Position numbers and translations under genes: made by a program
In this document: positions 9,010-16,025 of the stretch, piece after piece
Layout: the number at the start of each line of letters is the position of its first letter
How positions within the stretch are numbered: position 1 is the stretch's first letter
Notes under the pieces: model-generated
Told to the model about the DNA's origin: nothing
Seen by the model: only the letters and a program-made list of their open reading frames with translations
The model's database searches: none
Source: Nitrospiraceae bacterium
Lineage (GTDB): Bacteria > Nitrospirota > Thermodesulfovibrionia > Thermodesulfovibrionales > Dissulfurispiraceae
Assembly: GCA_012517735.1 (NCBI GenBank)
Contig: JAAYUK010000075.1
Span: 1-64,000, forward strand
DNA: 64,000 bases
Direction of reading: 5' to 3'

Positions 9010-9930
9010 ATGAAGAAGAAACCACCAGCAGATGAACGAGCGATCATTGTAGGTCAACCCAACAAGCGGCCCTATGGTGTGGCCGTTCGTATTCATCTTC
9101 AAACCGGCGGGGCCATTGGCAATGTTGAGAACGCATCCGTACCGTTGAGCACTGGCGCGTTCTTGACCATCGCTCCTGCGAGAACAGCACCGTGGGAAGG
9201 TGGAAAGAAGTTTGTTGTCACGCTCGAAGGCTTTCCAACGGCCGCAGCGGCCGAGGCTGCTGGCCGTCGGCTCGTTCAGGCGCTCCTTTGGATGTCGATC
9301 AGCACTGACTTCCCGCTCCGGCTTGAGTATCAAAGTTACAAGCCAGCAGCAGTTTTTGAACGAAATCGATCTGACGGCGTTCGCCTGGAAGCCTTCGGAG
9401 AGCTCTGCTTCGCACCAGAAGTTGTTCTAGGTGAACTGCACGATGCATTCGGTGATCTGCAAGAACCTGATGAGAAGCTTCTCCTGTCAATGGAGATCTT
9501 CTGCGCTGCTCGGATGGAGTCGAGCCAACGAGCTGTATTTCTATCGGTCGTGTCGGCATTGGAGCCCTTAGCTGTCGAGGCAGAATACGGGGAGCCGATA
9601 CTCAAATTCGTAACTAACTCCGTAGCCCAATTGAAGGCTTCGGACGAAATTCCCGACGAACACCGCCAATCTCTCGAAGGTCGCCTCCTTCAACTTCGCC
9701 GAGAATCGATCCGACAGGCACTTAAGCGCTTAGTACGTGAAGTGCTGCCTGATGATCCGGAGGCAGTGGGTGTCATAGACGACGCATACGCTCTCAGAAG
9801 CCAGATTGTTCACACGGGCTCACCCGCAGATCTCGACGTGGATCTGGAGCATGAGGTCAAAGTTGTGTCAGCAGTTATCCGGAGGATTTATGCGAAGAGA
9901 CTCCATCGCAACGTTCTTCGGAATGGCTAA
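9010..9930 (+). CDS. HEPN (Apea-like) domain protein
   Basis: 306 aa. The C-terminal part contains the HEPN signature R-x4-H in ALRSQIVHTGSP (about residue 266-277), preceded by long helices, and resembles Apea-like HEPN proteins. Many HEPN proteins are RNases in abortive-infection or toxin systems; whether this one cleaves RNA is not known. The N-terminal ~130 residues are mostly strands and not recognised. The ATG at 9010 lies 10 bases after an attC-like GTTAGCC. The TAA stop forms the start of the next site. No partner antitoxin gene is adjacent. Confidence 0.7.
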   Translation: MKKKPPADERAIIVGQPNKRPYGVAVRIHLQTGGAIGNVENASVPLSTGAFLTIAPARTAPWEGGKKFVVTLEGFPTAAAAEAAGRRLVQALLWMSISTDFPLRLEYQSYKPAAVFERNRSDGVRLEAFGELCFAPEVVLGELHDAFGDLQEPDEKLLLSMEIFCAARMESSQRAVFLSVVSALEPLAVEAEYGEPILKFVTNSVAQLKASDEIPDEHRQSLEGRLLQLRRESIRQALKRLVREVLPDDPEAVGVIDDAYALRSQIVHTGSPADLDVDLEHEVKVVSAVIRRIYAKRLHRNVLRNG

Positions 9931-9983
9931 CAAAACCATGCAACCGACGTGCGAAGCCGCGCGCGGCTGATGGTTGGCGTTCT
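9927..9983 (+). repeat. attC-like recombination site 2
   Basis: AAC (9929-9931) overlaps the HEPN gene stop. Two bases later AACCAT pairs with ATGGTT (9970-9975). The centre contains the perfect palindrome AGCCGCGCGCGGCT (9955-9968). GTT follows at 9979-9981. A second box, GTTAGGCC at 10018-10025, also complements GGCTAAC at the left end, so the site may instead extend to about 10025. Confidence 0.5.
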
Positions 9984-10058
9984 TTCCCTTCGCTTCGCTG
10001 CGCTCGATTATCACCCGGTTAGGCCAAGATTATCCTCAAAACGAACAAGCAATCTATG

Positions 10059-10104
10059 GTTGCACTATGCAACATTACTATGTATAATGACTACATGTTG
10101 CAAC
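10059..10104 (+). promoter_or_regulatory. Promoter with palindromic operator for the ParD-like/RelE-like pair
   Basis: TTGCAC (10060-10065), a 17-base spacer and TATAAT (10083-10088) form a strong sigma-70 promoter. The palindrome GTTGCACTATGCAAC (10059-10073) covers the -35, and a second half-palindrome GTTGCAAC lies at 10097-10104 after the -10. Both would suit autorepression by the antitoxin. A GGAGG ribosome site follows at about 10115. Confidence 0.7.
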
Positions 10105-10126
10105 ATAATCATCTGGAGGAGCAAGC

Positions 10127-10345
10127 ATGCCCACAGCAGTAAGAATATCCGAAAAACTTGCAGATGAGGCAAAAAGATTCGGGCGGATCGACCACAGATC
10201 TTTAGCCGGTCAGATTGAGCATTGGGCACTTATGGGCAAATGCGTCGAGGAGAATCCTGACCTGCCATATTCCCTCATAAAGGAAATCCTGATTGGGCTG
10301 GACGAGTTAGATGAAAACGAGAAAACCGAATATAAGTTTGGATAG
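10127..10345 (+). CDS. ParD-like antitoxin
   Basis: 72 aa. The N-terminus PTAVRISEKLADEAKRF followed by DHRSLAGQIEHWALMG is the ribbon-helix-helix pattern of the 'TA system antitoxin ParD-like' family. It should bind the toxin encoded 6 bases downstream and repress its own promoter. It has a clear GGAGGAG site before the ATG and palindromes in its promoter. The first gene of a two-gene cassette between attC-like sites 2 and 3. Confidence 0.85.
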   Translation: MPTAVRISEKLADEAKRFGRIDHRSLAGQIEHWALMGKCVEENPDLPYSLIKEILIGLDELDENEKTEYKFG

Positions 10346-10351
10346 ATCGGT

Positions 10352-10633
10352 ATGCATATCTACCAGTCAAGGTCTTTCGAGAAGAAAGTAAAAAAGATGT
10401 CGAAGACCGAAAAGGACACATTGGATCGGGAAATCAGGAGAATAGCTGAAAACCCGGGCATTGGTGAGGAAAAGAAAGGCGACCTGAGAGGCATATTCGT
10501 ACATAGGTTCAAACTCAAGACCACCCAGTATTTACTCGCTTATCGAAAAGCTGGCGGTGATCTGGAACTTGTTATGATCGGACCTCACGAAAATTACTAT
10601 CGAGACTTGAAGCACTATCTGAAGGACCGATAG
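10352..10633 (+). CDS. RelE/ParE-superfamily toxin
   Basis: 93 aa, the usual size. The pattern KKMSKTEKDTLDREIRRIAENPGIGEEKKGDL, then HRFKLKTTQYLLAYR and the C-terminal ELVMIGPHENYYRDL, is typical of RelE/ParE-fold toxins of the type II class. These cut ribosome-bound mRNA or poison gyrase; which applies cannot be told. It is 6 bases after the antitoxin gene, so co-transcribed. An attC-like site follows. Confidence 0.85.
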   Translation: MHIYQSRSFEKKVKKMSKTEKDTLDREIRRIAENPGIGEEKKGDLRGIFVHRFKLKTTQYLLAYRKAGGDLELVMIGPHENYYRDLKHYLKDR

Positions 10634-10652
10634 TGCGGGCGAGAACAGGATG

Positions 10653-10703
10653 ACAACGTGATGAGCCTACGCCTTGTAGTCGCGGCTCATCATGGCGTTC
10701 TTC
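10653..10703 (+). repeat. attC-like recombination site 3
   Basis: AAC (10655-10657), one base, TGATGAGCC, a loop of 16, GGCTCATCA (10684-10692), four bases, GTT (10697-10699). The perfect 9-bp stem framed by AAC...GTT fits the attC plan. The right end GGCGTTCTTCCCC and following bases repeat those after site 2 (9976-10000), with CGCTTCGCT in both. Confidence 0.45.
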
Positions 10704-10741
10704 CCCCTCCGCTTCGCTCCGGGGAAGAATCGTTTTTGCTA

Positions 10742-10770
10742 TTGACAAAATATGTATTACATTGTAAACA
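10742..10770 (+). promoter_or_regulatory. Promoter of the RelE-like/RHH pair, probably leaderless
   Basis: TTGACA (10742-10747), 17 bases, TAAACA (10765-10770). The ATG begins only 6 bases after the -10 box, so the transcript probably starts at or next to the start codon. There is no Shine-Dalgarno. The region ATGTATTAC...ACATACAT is an imperfect palindrome that could be the operator. Confidence 0.6.
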
Positions 10771-10776
10771 TACATC

Positions 10777-11046
10777 ATGGTATTTTACGAGGAAAGCGTC
10801 AAGAAATCGGTGATAAAGGGTCTGCTGCCCAAAGATATTTTTGCAAAATTCAACAATGTGTTCATTGCTTTGGATACAACTCATGATCTCGGTCTTTTCG
10901 ATATTAAGAGATTAAAGGCAAATGAAAAAAGAACTTACTATCGCGTCAGAAAAGGAAAATACAGAGCAATATTCTATATTGAAGATAATAACTACTATGT
11001 CATATCGATCGCCAAGAGAGAGGAGGTTTATGATCAATGGGTGTAA
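10777..11046 (+). CDS. RelE-like toxin (toxin-first TA pair)
   Basis: 89 aa. It carries the RelE-fold features: LKANEKRTYYRVRKGKYRAI then FYIEDNNYYVISIAKREE, with basic and aromatic residues near the C-terminus as in mRNA interferases. Much more AT-rich than the chromosomal genes around the island. The stop overlaps the antitoxin start by 10 bases (ATGGGTGTAA). Toxin-before-antitoxin order resembles higBA-type modules. Confidence 0.8.
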   Translation: MVFYEESVKKSVIKGLLPKDIFAKFNNVFIALDTTHDLGLFDIKRLKANEKRTYYRVRKGKYRAIFYIEDNNYYVISIAKREEVYDQWV

Positions 11047-11252
11047 TATCCATAAGATTGAATAAAGACGAAGAAAAGATTCTGAAAATATTATCTGATC
11101 ATTTTCATGAAGAGAAATCATCTTTGCTCAAAAAGTCATTGTTTGAGCTGTATGAAAATACGTTAGATCTGGATGTGATCAAGAAATATGAGGCCAAAGA
11201 ACGTAAAGGTAAGACTTCTTTTTTTACGGCGCAGGACATTTTGAAGCAATAG
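11037..11252 (+). CDS. Ribbon-helix-helix antitoxin (RelB/DUF6290-like)
   Basis: 71 aa. The N-terminal ISIRLNKDEEKILKILSDH, with KSSLLKKSLFELYE after it, is a ribbon-helix-helix DNA-binding domain; the remaining ~30 residues (YEAKERKGKTSFFTAQDIL) would form the toxin-binding tail. It overlaps the toxin gene, so translation is coupled. It ends just before the attC-like site at 11258. Confidence 0.8.
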   Translation: MGVISIRLNKDEEKILKILSDHFHEEKSSLLKKSLFELYENTLDLDVIKKYEAKERKGKTSFFTAQDILKQ

Positions 11253-11257
11253 AAGCC

Positions 11258-11324
11258 TATAACCAAGCGCTACACCGGATTGGCGTGAAACGCCCCACGC
11301 CTCCCCGTGAGCTTAGACGTTGTG
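11258..11324 (+). repeat. attC-like recombination site 4
   Basis: AAC (11261-11263), one base, AAGCGCT, then CACCGGATTGGCGTG pairs imperfectly with CACGCCTCCCCGTG, then AGCTT, four bases, GTT (11319-11321). About 65 nt with a near-continuous folded-back stem and small bulges. The start TAACCAAGCGCT is the sort commonly seen in attC sites. One of the most convincing sites of the island. Confidence 0.62.
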
Positions 11325-11346
11325 CAGTGGAAGGTAAATTGATCCA

Positions 11347-12789
11347 ATGAATATGGAACAACGCGCTTGGCAGCCCGTCCCCGGGAATGACGAGGCACAT
11401 GTCTATCCAATCGTTGACGGCGCCACCATTTTTCTCTCCAATGCTTACATTATCAGGATGCCCGGTCTCATGGTTGTTGTCGACCCCGGCGATGCGGTCA
11501 GCCAAATCGAGACTATCCGCCGAGTGCTCGATGATTTGGGGAACAGCGACAAACCGGTGCTTGTCCTGCTGACGCATTGCCATGTGGATCATTGCTTCGA
11601 ATTCTTGTCGGCTCCCGCCAGGCTCGCGCCGGGGCGCCGTCTTCTGGTGGCTCTTCAGGAGGAAGGAATCAAGGCGCTGAAACTGAAGGACAGGGAATTA
11701 ACCGGCGCCGGGCGCTTTCACAAGATGATTCCTGATATCGATCCGGATATTTGTCTATTATCCGCCGACGCAAGGGAATTCAGGTCATCAGAATGCTTGC
11801 GCCTTGGGGACGGCATTGTGTTAAGCCTGACGACAGAGACCATCACGACGCCTTACGGAAACACGGTATATGTCCAGAATCTGTCCGGCTCAGGGTTCGG
11901 GATCAAAGCCTATTACTCTCCGGGGCATTCGCCTGACAGCACCGTCTTTCAAGTCGGAGACCTTCTTTTTACCGGGGATGCCTTGCTCGCCGCGGAACAT
12001 TTCGTGGCCGGCCTGCCGGGTTGGAACAAGAACGATTCATTGGCAACCGCCCAGAACCTCCTGTGGTTGGTTGAAAACAAAGGGATTTCCGTGGTGGCCC
12101 CGGGGCACGGCAGCGTCTTGACCTCGGACCAGGCGGTCGGTAAACTCCAGAAGATGATTTCGCGGCTCACAGCCATGGAAATCCACAAAACATTCACCGT
12201 CCCGGCTATTCTCGCATCTTCCGAGCATGCCATGGATGTTGCGAGAGAAGCCCGGGATATCGTTGCGGCGCTGGCGGATTCCCTGAGTCAGACCGCCCAC
12301 TATCTTTCCATTCTTGATGAAAAGAGCGAGGCCGATCGCTACGATTCGGCAATCAACCGTAAAAGGTTTGATGACGTCTTTGCGGCGTTCAATGAAATAG
12401 CAACCAGCATGCAGTCAGGCAGATTGCTCGAGATGGTACTGGTTACCAATTGCTCGATGTTGTTCTTCAAGATGGGCAAACTCCTGAGAGCGGCAGAGCT
12501 GGAACACATCGCGGACCGTTCATTGCTCATCCGGTTGGAACGAATGCTCGATGATTTCAGGGAAGATTCGGCGTGCAGGCCGATACGATTGCAGACCGAG
12601 CCGGAGCTGATTTGCATCGCCATCAACGGCGACCGGTTGCCCGCCGCACTTCTGGCAAACAGCTATCAGAAGCGGGGGCTGGTCAGGCGTCTCAAATGGC
12701 TTGGGGGGCGTTTAGTGGTTGACAGCAGACAGGATGCGCCGAGGCTGATGGTGATGGTGCCGGCCCCGATGAACCGCACTGATGTATGA
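11347..12789 (+). CDS. Metallo-beta-lactamase-fold hydrolase with a large unknown C-terminal domain
   Basis: 480 aa. Residues 1-290 form an MBL fold: the metal motif THCHVDHC (H-x-H-x-D-H), a further His in YYSPGHSPDST, Asp in LLFTGDALL and His in VVAPGHGSV. The remaining ~190 residues are mainly helical (RLLEMVLVTNCSMLFFKMGK) and unrecognised. The arrangement resembles MBL proteins with an appended signalling or regulatory module, but no such module can be named. Most likely a hydrolase of unknown substrate. It follows attC-like site 4; no clear site separates it from the next TA pair. Confidence 0.8.
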   Translation: MNMEQRAWQPVPGNDEAHVYPIVDGATIFLSNAYIIRMPGLMVVVDPGDAVSQIETIRRVLDDLGNSDKPVLVLLTHCHVDHCFEFLSAPARLAPGRRLLVALQEEGIKALKLKDRELTGAGRFHKMIPDIDPDICLLSADAREFRSSECLRLGDGIVLSLTTETITTPYGNTVYVQNLSGSGFGIKAYYSPGHSPDSTVFQVGDLLFTGDALLAAEHFVAGLPGWNKNDSLATAQNLLWLVENKGISVVAPGHGSVLTSDQAVGKLQKMISRLTAMEIHKTFTVPAILASSEHAMDVAREARDIVAALADSLSQTAHYLSILDEKSEADRYDSAINRKRFDDVFAAFNEIATSMQSGRLLEMVLVTNCSMLFFKMGKLLRAAELEHIADRSLLIRLERMLDDFREDSACRPIRLQTEPELICIAINGDRLPAALLANSYQKRGLVRRLKWLGGRLVVDSRQDAPRLMVMVPAPMNRTDV

Positions 12790-12801
12790 TGCTTTACCAG
12801 T

Positions 12802-12832
12802 GATACTCCCACGCGGCAAGCCGCGGGGTATC
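12802..12832. repeat. REP-like GC-rich palindrome
   Basis: GATACTCCCACGCGGC then AA then GCCGCGGGGTATC folds into a long stem (GATAC/GTATC outside, CGCGGC/GCCGCG inside). It has the style of REP sequences and lacks a T-run, so it is not a plain terminator. It sits between the MBL gene and the HigBA-like pair. Confidence 0.5.
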
Positions 12833-12865
12833 CTGCAAAGCCTTTCGGTGAACATATGCCCTCAG

Positions 12866-12894
12866 TTGACATGAGTTAGCATACTTGCTAACAT
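12866..12894 (+). promoter_or_regulatory. Promoter with embedded palindromic operator for the HigBA-like pair
   Basis: TTGACA (12866-12871), exactly 17 bases, TAACAT (12889-12894). The palindrome GTTAGCATACTTGCTAAC (12875-12892) fills the spacer and the -10 box, a placement expected for autorepression by the XRE antitoxin. The toxin ATG at 12905 is only 10 bases beyond the -10, so the leader is nearly absent and no Shine-Dalgarno is seen. Confidence 0.72.
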
Positions 12895-12904
12895 ATCAAC
12901 AACG

Positions 12905-13231
12905 ATGAATTATACCGTTGAATATTTTCATCCTCGCGTAAAGGCGGAGATTGAAAATTGGCCTGATGGCATACTTGCTGACTATGCGAAAATAGTAGAA
13001 CTTCTGATGGAATTCGGCCCCAGTCTGCGAATGCCTCACTCGCGACCCTTGGGTAACGGGCTTTTTGAATTGAGACCGAAAGGACGTGAAGGCATAGGCC
13101 GGGCATTTTACTGTTATGTCATAAAGCAACGCATTGTTATTCTTCACGCGTTCATAAAGAGAACACAAGATACGCCGGAGCGAGAGCTCAAAGTTGCGCG
13201 CAGAAGAATGAAGGAGGTACAGAATGGCTGA
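12905..13231 (+). CDS. HigB-like toxin (phage Gp49-like RelE family)
   Basis: 108 aa. The pattern HSRPLGNGLFELRPKGREG followed by RAFYCYVIKQRIVILHAFIK and RTQDTPERELKVARRR is the classic Gp49-like/HigB toxin signature. It is expected to cleave ribosome-associated mRNA. It overlaps the antitoxin start by 8 bases. The promoter upstream carries a palindromic operator. Confidence 0.9.
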   Translation: MNYTVEYFHPRVKAEIENWPDGILADYAKIVELLMEFGPSLRMPHSRPLGNGLFELRPKGREGIGRAFYCYVIKQRIVILHAFIKRTQDTPERELKVARRRMKEVQNG

Positions 13232-13583
13232 ATTAAAATATCAACCCATTTCCCATAATCATGAGGATTTCCTCAAGAAAGCATTCAAACGCAAAGGATT
13301 CAAGAAAACATACGACGAATTGGGAGAAGAGTATGCTCTTGTTCGTCAAATGCTTGCAGCGCGCTCACAGTCCGGCCTTACCCAGGAAGCGGTAGCCGAA
13401 AGGATGGGAACCACAAAGAGTGCCGTTTCACGGCTCGAAGCAGTAGGCAAGCATGTACCATCTCTTACTACTCTGAAAAAATATGCCAAAGCTGTCGGAT
13501 GCAATTTGGAAATAAAACTGATCCCGATGAATCGCCTGACAAAGCGCTCAACCGGACGCGCGAGAAAACTGCGCGCTGGTTAG
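13224..13583 (+). CDS. HigA-like XRE-family antitoxin
   Basis: 119 aa. An XRE helix-turn-helix lies at about residues 47-100 (SGLTQEAVAERMGTTKSAVS then RLEAVGKHVPSLTTLKKYAK). It should neutralise the toxin encoded just upstream and bind the promoter palindrome. The last ~17 codons read into attC-like site 5 and produce a basic tail (RSTGRARKLRAG), a common feature of cassette genes. Confidence 0.9.
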   Translation: MAELKYQPISHNHEDFLKKAFKRKGFKKTYDELGEEYALVRQMLAARSQSGLTQEAVAERMGTTKSAVSRLEAVGKHVPSLTTLKKYAKAVGCNLEIKLIPMNRLTKRSTGRARKLRAG

Positions 13584-13597
13584 TTATCGCGTTAACC
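13534..13597 (+). repeat. attC-like recombination site 5
   Basis: 64 nt from GCCTGAC to GTTAACC. Complementary blocks in order: TGAC/GTTA, GCG/CGC, AACC/GGTT and CGCGC/GCGCG, around a loop of AGAAAACT. It has the paired left and right boxes expected of an attC site and overlaps the 3' end of the higA-like gene. Confidence 0.6.
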
Positions 13598-13602
13598 AGA
13601 AA

Positions 13603-13974
13603 ATGAACAATAAAACGACACATGAAAAAGAAGCGGAAAAGATTACAAAGGCCGTGCTTGAGGTTATGGGGCTGCATTTTGACGCATCTCTTCTTCAAAG
13701 AACGGATCTGCTCGCCATGACATCATTCAAGCCGCTTGCTGACGTCCTCAGGAATAAAAGAATCGAAATGAACGACGATTTCAAGTCTTACTGCAAAGCA
13801 AACGGCTTGCCGCAATACAAAATCAAGTATATTGAGGACGGCAATATCGGAAATATCGATCTCATGGTGTTTGCAAAGCATATCAGAATACTGAGCGCAG
13901 AAAATGAACTGACGGACTGGATCTCGAAATATCCAGGCATTGCACGGAAATACAAAATCAATACGATCGTGTAA
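13603..13974 (+). CDS. Small HTH-like orphan cassette protein
   Basis: 123 aa; function not recognised. The middle region (FKPLADVLRNKRIEMNDDFK, then NGLPQYKIKYIEDGN) has spacing like an XRE-type helix-turn-helix, so it may be a solitary regulator or antitoxin-like protein. The ATG lies 5 bases after attC-like site 5. The stop TAA is followed by a short attC-like remnant. There is no partner gene. Confidence 0.6.
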   Translation: MNNKTTHEKEAEKITKAVLEVMGLHFDASLLQRTDLLAMTSFKPLADVLRNKRIEMNDDFKSYCKANGLPQYKIKYIEDGNIGNIDLMVFAKHIRILSAENELTDWISKYPGIARKYKINTIV

Positions 13975-14008
13975 CGAAGCGCTCCATGGAATCAGCGCCT
14001 CTGTTTGG
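13972..14008 (+). repeat. Truncated attC-like end of the island
   Basis: AAC (13973-13975) then AAGCGCT, ten bases, AGCGCC, three bases, GTTTGGC. The AAC...GTT framing and the AGCGCT/AGCGCC arms repeat the motif of sites 4 and 5, but at 37 nt it is shorter than a working attC. It may be a decayed last site marking the right border. Confidence 0.3.
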
Positions 14009-14095
14009 CACAAGAATACGATATAAGGAACCGTTTATTACATGGATTTCAAGTCCCTCCGGCCCAGAACACCTGAAATAGCGTAAAATAGATAC

Positions 14096-15256
14096 ATGAA
14101 AAAAGTAATGCTCCATCGCGCCAGTCGCGTTCTGTCGGGCCACCCATGGATATTCTCCAATGAAATCGCCGGGAGCCCGAAGACCTTCGAGCCGGGAGCG
14201 CTGGTAGCGGTATTGGACACAAAGGATATTTTTCTCGGCATCGGCTATATCAATCCGAACTCGCTCATCGCAGTCCGCCTCCTGACCCGCCAGAACGAAA
14301 CCATTGATCAGGCGTTCTTCTCCCGAAGGATCAATGACGCGCTTGCACGCAGAAAACAGTTTATCGCCGGACGTAACGCATACCGTGTTGTTTTCAGCGA
14401 GAGCGATTTTCTGCCGGGTCTCATTGTCGACCGCTTCGGCGACACCCTGTCGGTCCAGATACTCACCCTCGGCATGGAGTGTCTGCGCGAGACCATTCTG
14501 GCAGCGCTTGACGATGTGCTCAAGCCGGCGACCATTGTGCTCCGCAACGACAGCAAGGCAAGAACGCTGGAAGGCTTGCCGCTCGAAAAAGGCATTGTCA
14601 AGGGATCGCTCGACAGTCTTCCCCGCATAACCGAAGGGACCGTGTCCTTCGAAATCGATCCGTTGGCGGGCCAGAAAACCGGCTTTTTCCTTGATCAGTA
14701 CGAAAACCGCATGGCACTTGCCGCACTGGCACAAGGAGGCACCGCGCTCGATCTCTTCTGTTATGCAGGAGCATGGGGAATGCAACTTGTGCAGCGGGGC
14801 ATGCAGGTCACGTTCGTTGACGATTCGGAGCCAGCGGTCAGGCAGGTGCAGCGGAATGCGGAGTTGAACAACGGTACTGACCGTTGTGCAACAGTCAGGG
14901 ACGACGTTTTCCTGTTTCTGAAGCGCAAGATCGCCGCAGGCGCGGCATATGACGTGATCGTCTGCGATCCGCCCGCCTTTGTGAAGAGCAAGGCGAAGAT
15001 CAAGGAGGCCCTGCGCGGATACCGCGATGTCAACACCATGTGCATGAAACTGGTGCGGCAGGGAGGTCTGCTGGCGACATCGTCCTGCTCCCATCACATC
15101 GACCGAGAGTCGTTCCTCGATATGCTGCGGGCCTCTGCACGAGACGCCGGACGCTCTCCGCGGATGCTCGAATACCGCTCGCAGGGCAAGGACCACCCTG
15201 TTCTGCTCGCTGCTCCGGAGACCGAGTATCTGAAGTGTGCATTTCTCCAGTTCTGA
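14096..15256 (+). CDS. rlmI: Class I rRNA large-subunit methyltransferase (RlmI-like)
   Basis: 386 aa. An N-terminal PUA domain (residues 1-75, beginning MKKVMLHRASRVLSGHPWIF) precedes an EEHEE/Rossmann methyltransferase. AdoMet motif I is TALDLFCYAGAWGMQLV and motif IV is DVIVCDPPAFVKSK; a Cys-containing motif TSSCSHHID is also present. The family methylates cytosine 1962 of 23S rRNA (m5C). First conserved chromosomal gene to the right of the cassette island. Confidence 0.9.
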   Translation: MKKVMLHRASRVLSGHPWIFSNEIAGSPKTFEPGALVAVLDTKDIFLGIGYINPNSLIAVRLLTRQNETIDQAFFSRRINDALARRKQFIAGRNAYRVVFSESDFLPGLIVDRFGDTLSVQILTLGMECLRETILAALDDVLKPATIVLRNDSKARTLEGLPLEKGIVKGSLDSLPRITEGTVSFEIDPLAGQKTGFFLDQYENRMALAALAQGGTALDLFCYAGAWGMQLVQRGMQVTFVDDSEPAVRQVQRNAELNNGTDRCATVRDDVFLFLKRKIAAGAAYDVIVCDPPAFVKSKAKIKEALRGYRDVNTMCMKLVRQGGLLATSSCSHHIDRESFLDMLRASARDAGRSPRMLEYRSQGKDHPVLLAAPETEYLKCAFLQF

Positions 15257-15287
15257 CCCGGCCAAACGGAGCCTGACCGGCGGCCTC

Positions 15288-15315
15288 TTGACCTCTGCCG
15301 CCGAATCGCTATAAT
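15288..15315 (+). promoter_or_regulatory. Sigma-70 promoter for the universal stress protein gene
   Basis: TTGACC (15288-15293), 16 bases, TATAAT (15310-15315). It lies about 54 bases before the ATG at 15369, which has an AGGAGG site. Confidence 0.7.
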
Positions 15316-15368
15316 TGAATTAGCCATACGGCACCAGTTCATTCCGGATCACACAGGAGGGTACATTC

Positions 15369-15815
15369 ATGAAAATAACCAAGGTCCTTTTCCCCGCAGA
15401 CTTTTCTGAAGGTTCACTGTATGCTTTTCCCTACGCCATCGACATGGTAAAAACGCACAATGCCGAACTGCATCTGGTCCATGTCATTTATGATGTCGTT
15501 GTCGCAACCGGACTCCACGTGCCGCACACTTCGCTGGACACCCTGAACCGTGAGCTGGAAGCAACGGCAGCCAAGCAGCTCGAATCCTTCGGTCTCGACC
15601 AGCGCAAAGGATTAAGCGGCGTCAAAACCGCAGTGTTGCGGGGCGTTCCGTACGAAGAGCTCCTGAAATATGCCAATGAGCAGGGGATCGATCTCATCGT
15701 TATCGGCACCCATGGCAGGAAGGGACTCGATCGGGTGTTTTTCGGCAGCACGGCCGAACGCATCGTGCGGAATGCTGCGTGTCCGGTTCTGACGGTCAGA
15801 AAACCGGGGGAGTGA
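15369..15815 (+). CDS. Universal stress protein (UspA family)
   Basis: 148 aa, one Usp domain. The ATP-binding pattern G-x2-G-x9-G-S/T is visible in IGTHGRKGLDRVFFGSTAER near the C-terminus, so it is likely of the nucleotide-binding type. The N-terminus KVLFPADFSEGSLYAF is typical. Monocistronic: own promoter upstream and terminator at 15902-15929. Confidence 0.93.
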   Translation: MKITKVLFPADFSEGSLYAFPYAIDMVKTHNAELHLVHVIYDVVVATGLHVPHTSLDTLNRELEATAAKQLESFGLDQRKGLSGVKTAVLRGVPYEELLKYANEQGIDLIVIGTHGRKGLDRVFFGSTAERIVRNAACPVLTVRKPGE

Positions 15816-15901
15816 TTCCTCACGCAGCGGTTTCGCGCCGAGAGCAACCGGATTTTTGGGCCGCGCATCAGGTAACCTGTATCAGTCTTGAGCACTACGC
15901 G

Positions 15902-15929
15902 CCCGGAGTTTTCAGGCTCCGGGTTTTTT
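15902..15929 (+). terminator. Rho-independent terminator after the usp gene
   Basis: Stem CCCGGAG / CTCCGGG with an 8-base loop followed by six T. Confidence 0.85.
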
Positions 15930-16025
15930 CTGGGACAGCAGCATGACAATTCCCGGTTCATCTGTCCCTGAGAAAGAGATGTTCCGAAAGGAATCAGTTC
16001 TGCACATATCTTCAGGAGGGGCGCT

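Noticed and set aside
13958-15265. 435-aa ORF on - opposite rlmI
   Set aside because: Long only because of GC-rich codon bias; the + strand frame has all methyltransferase motifs.
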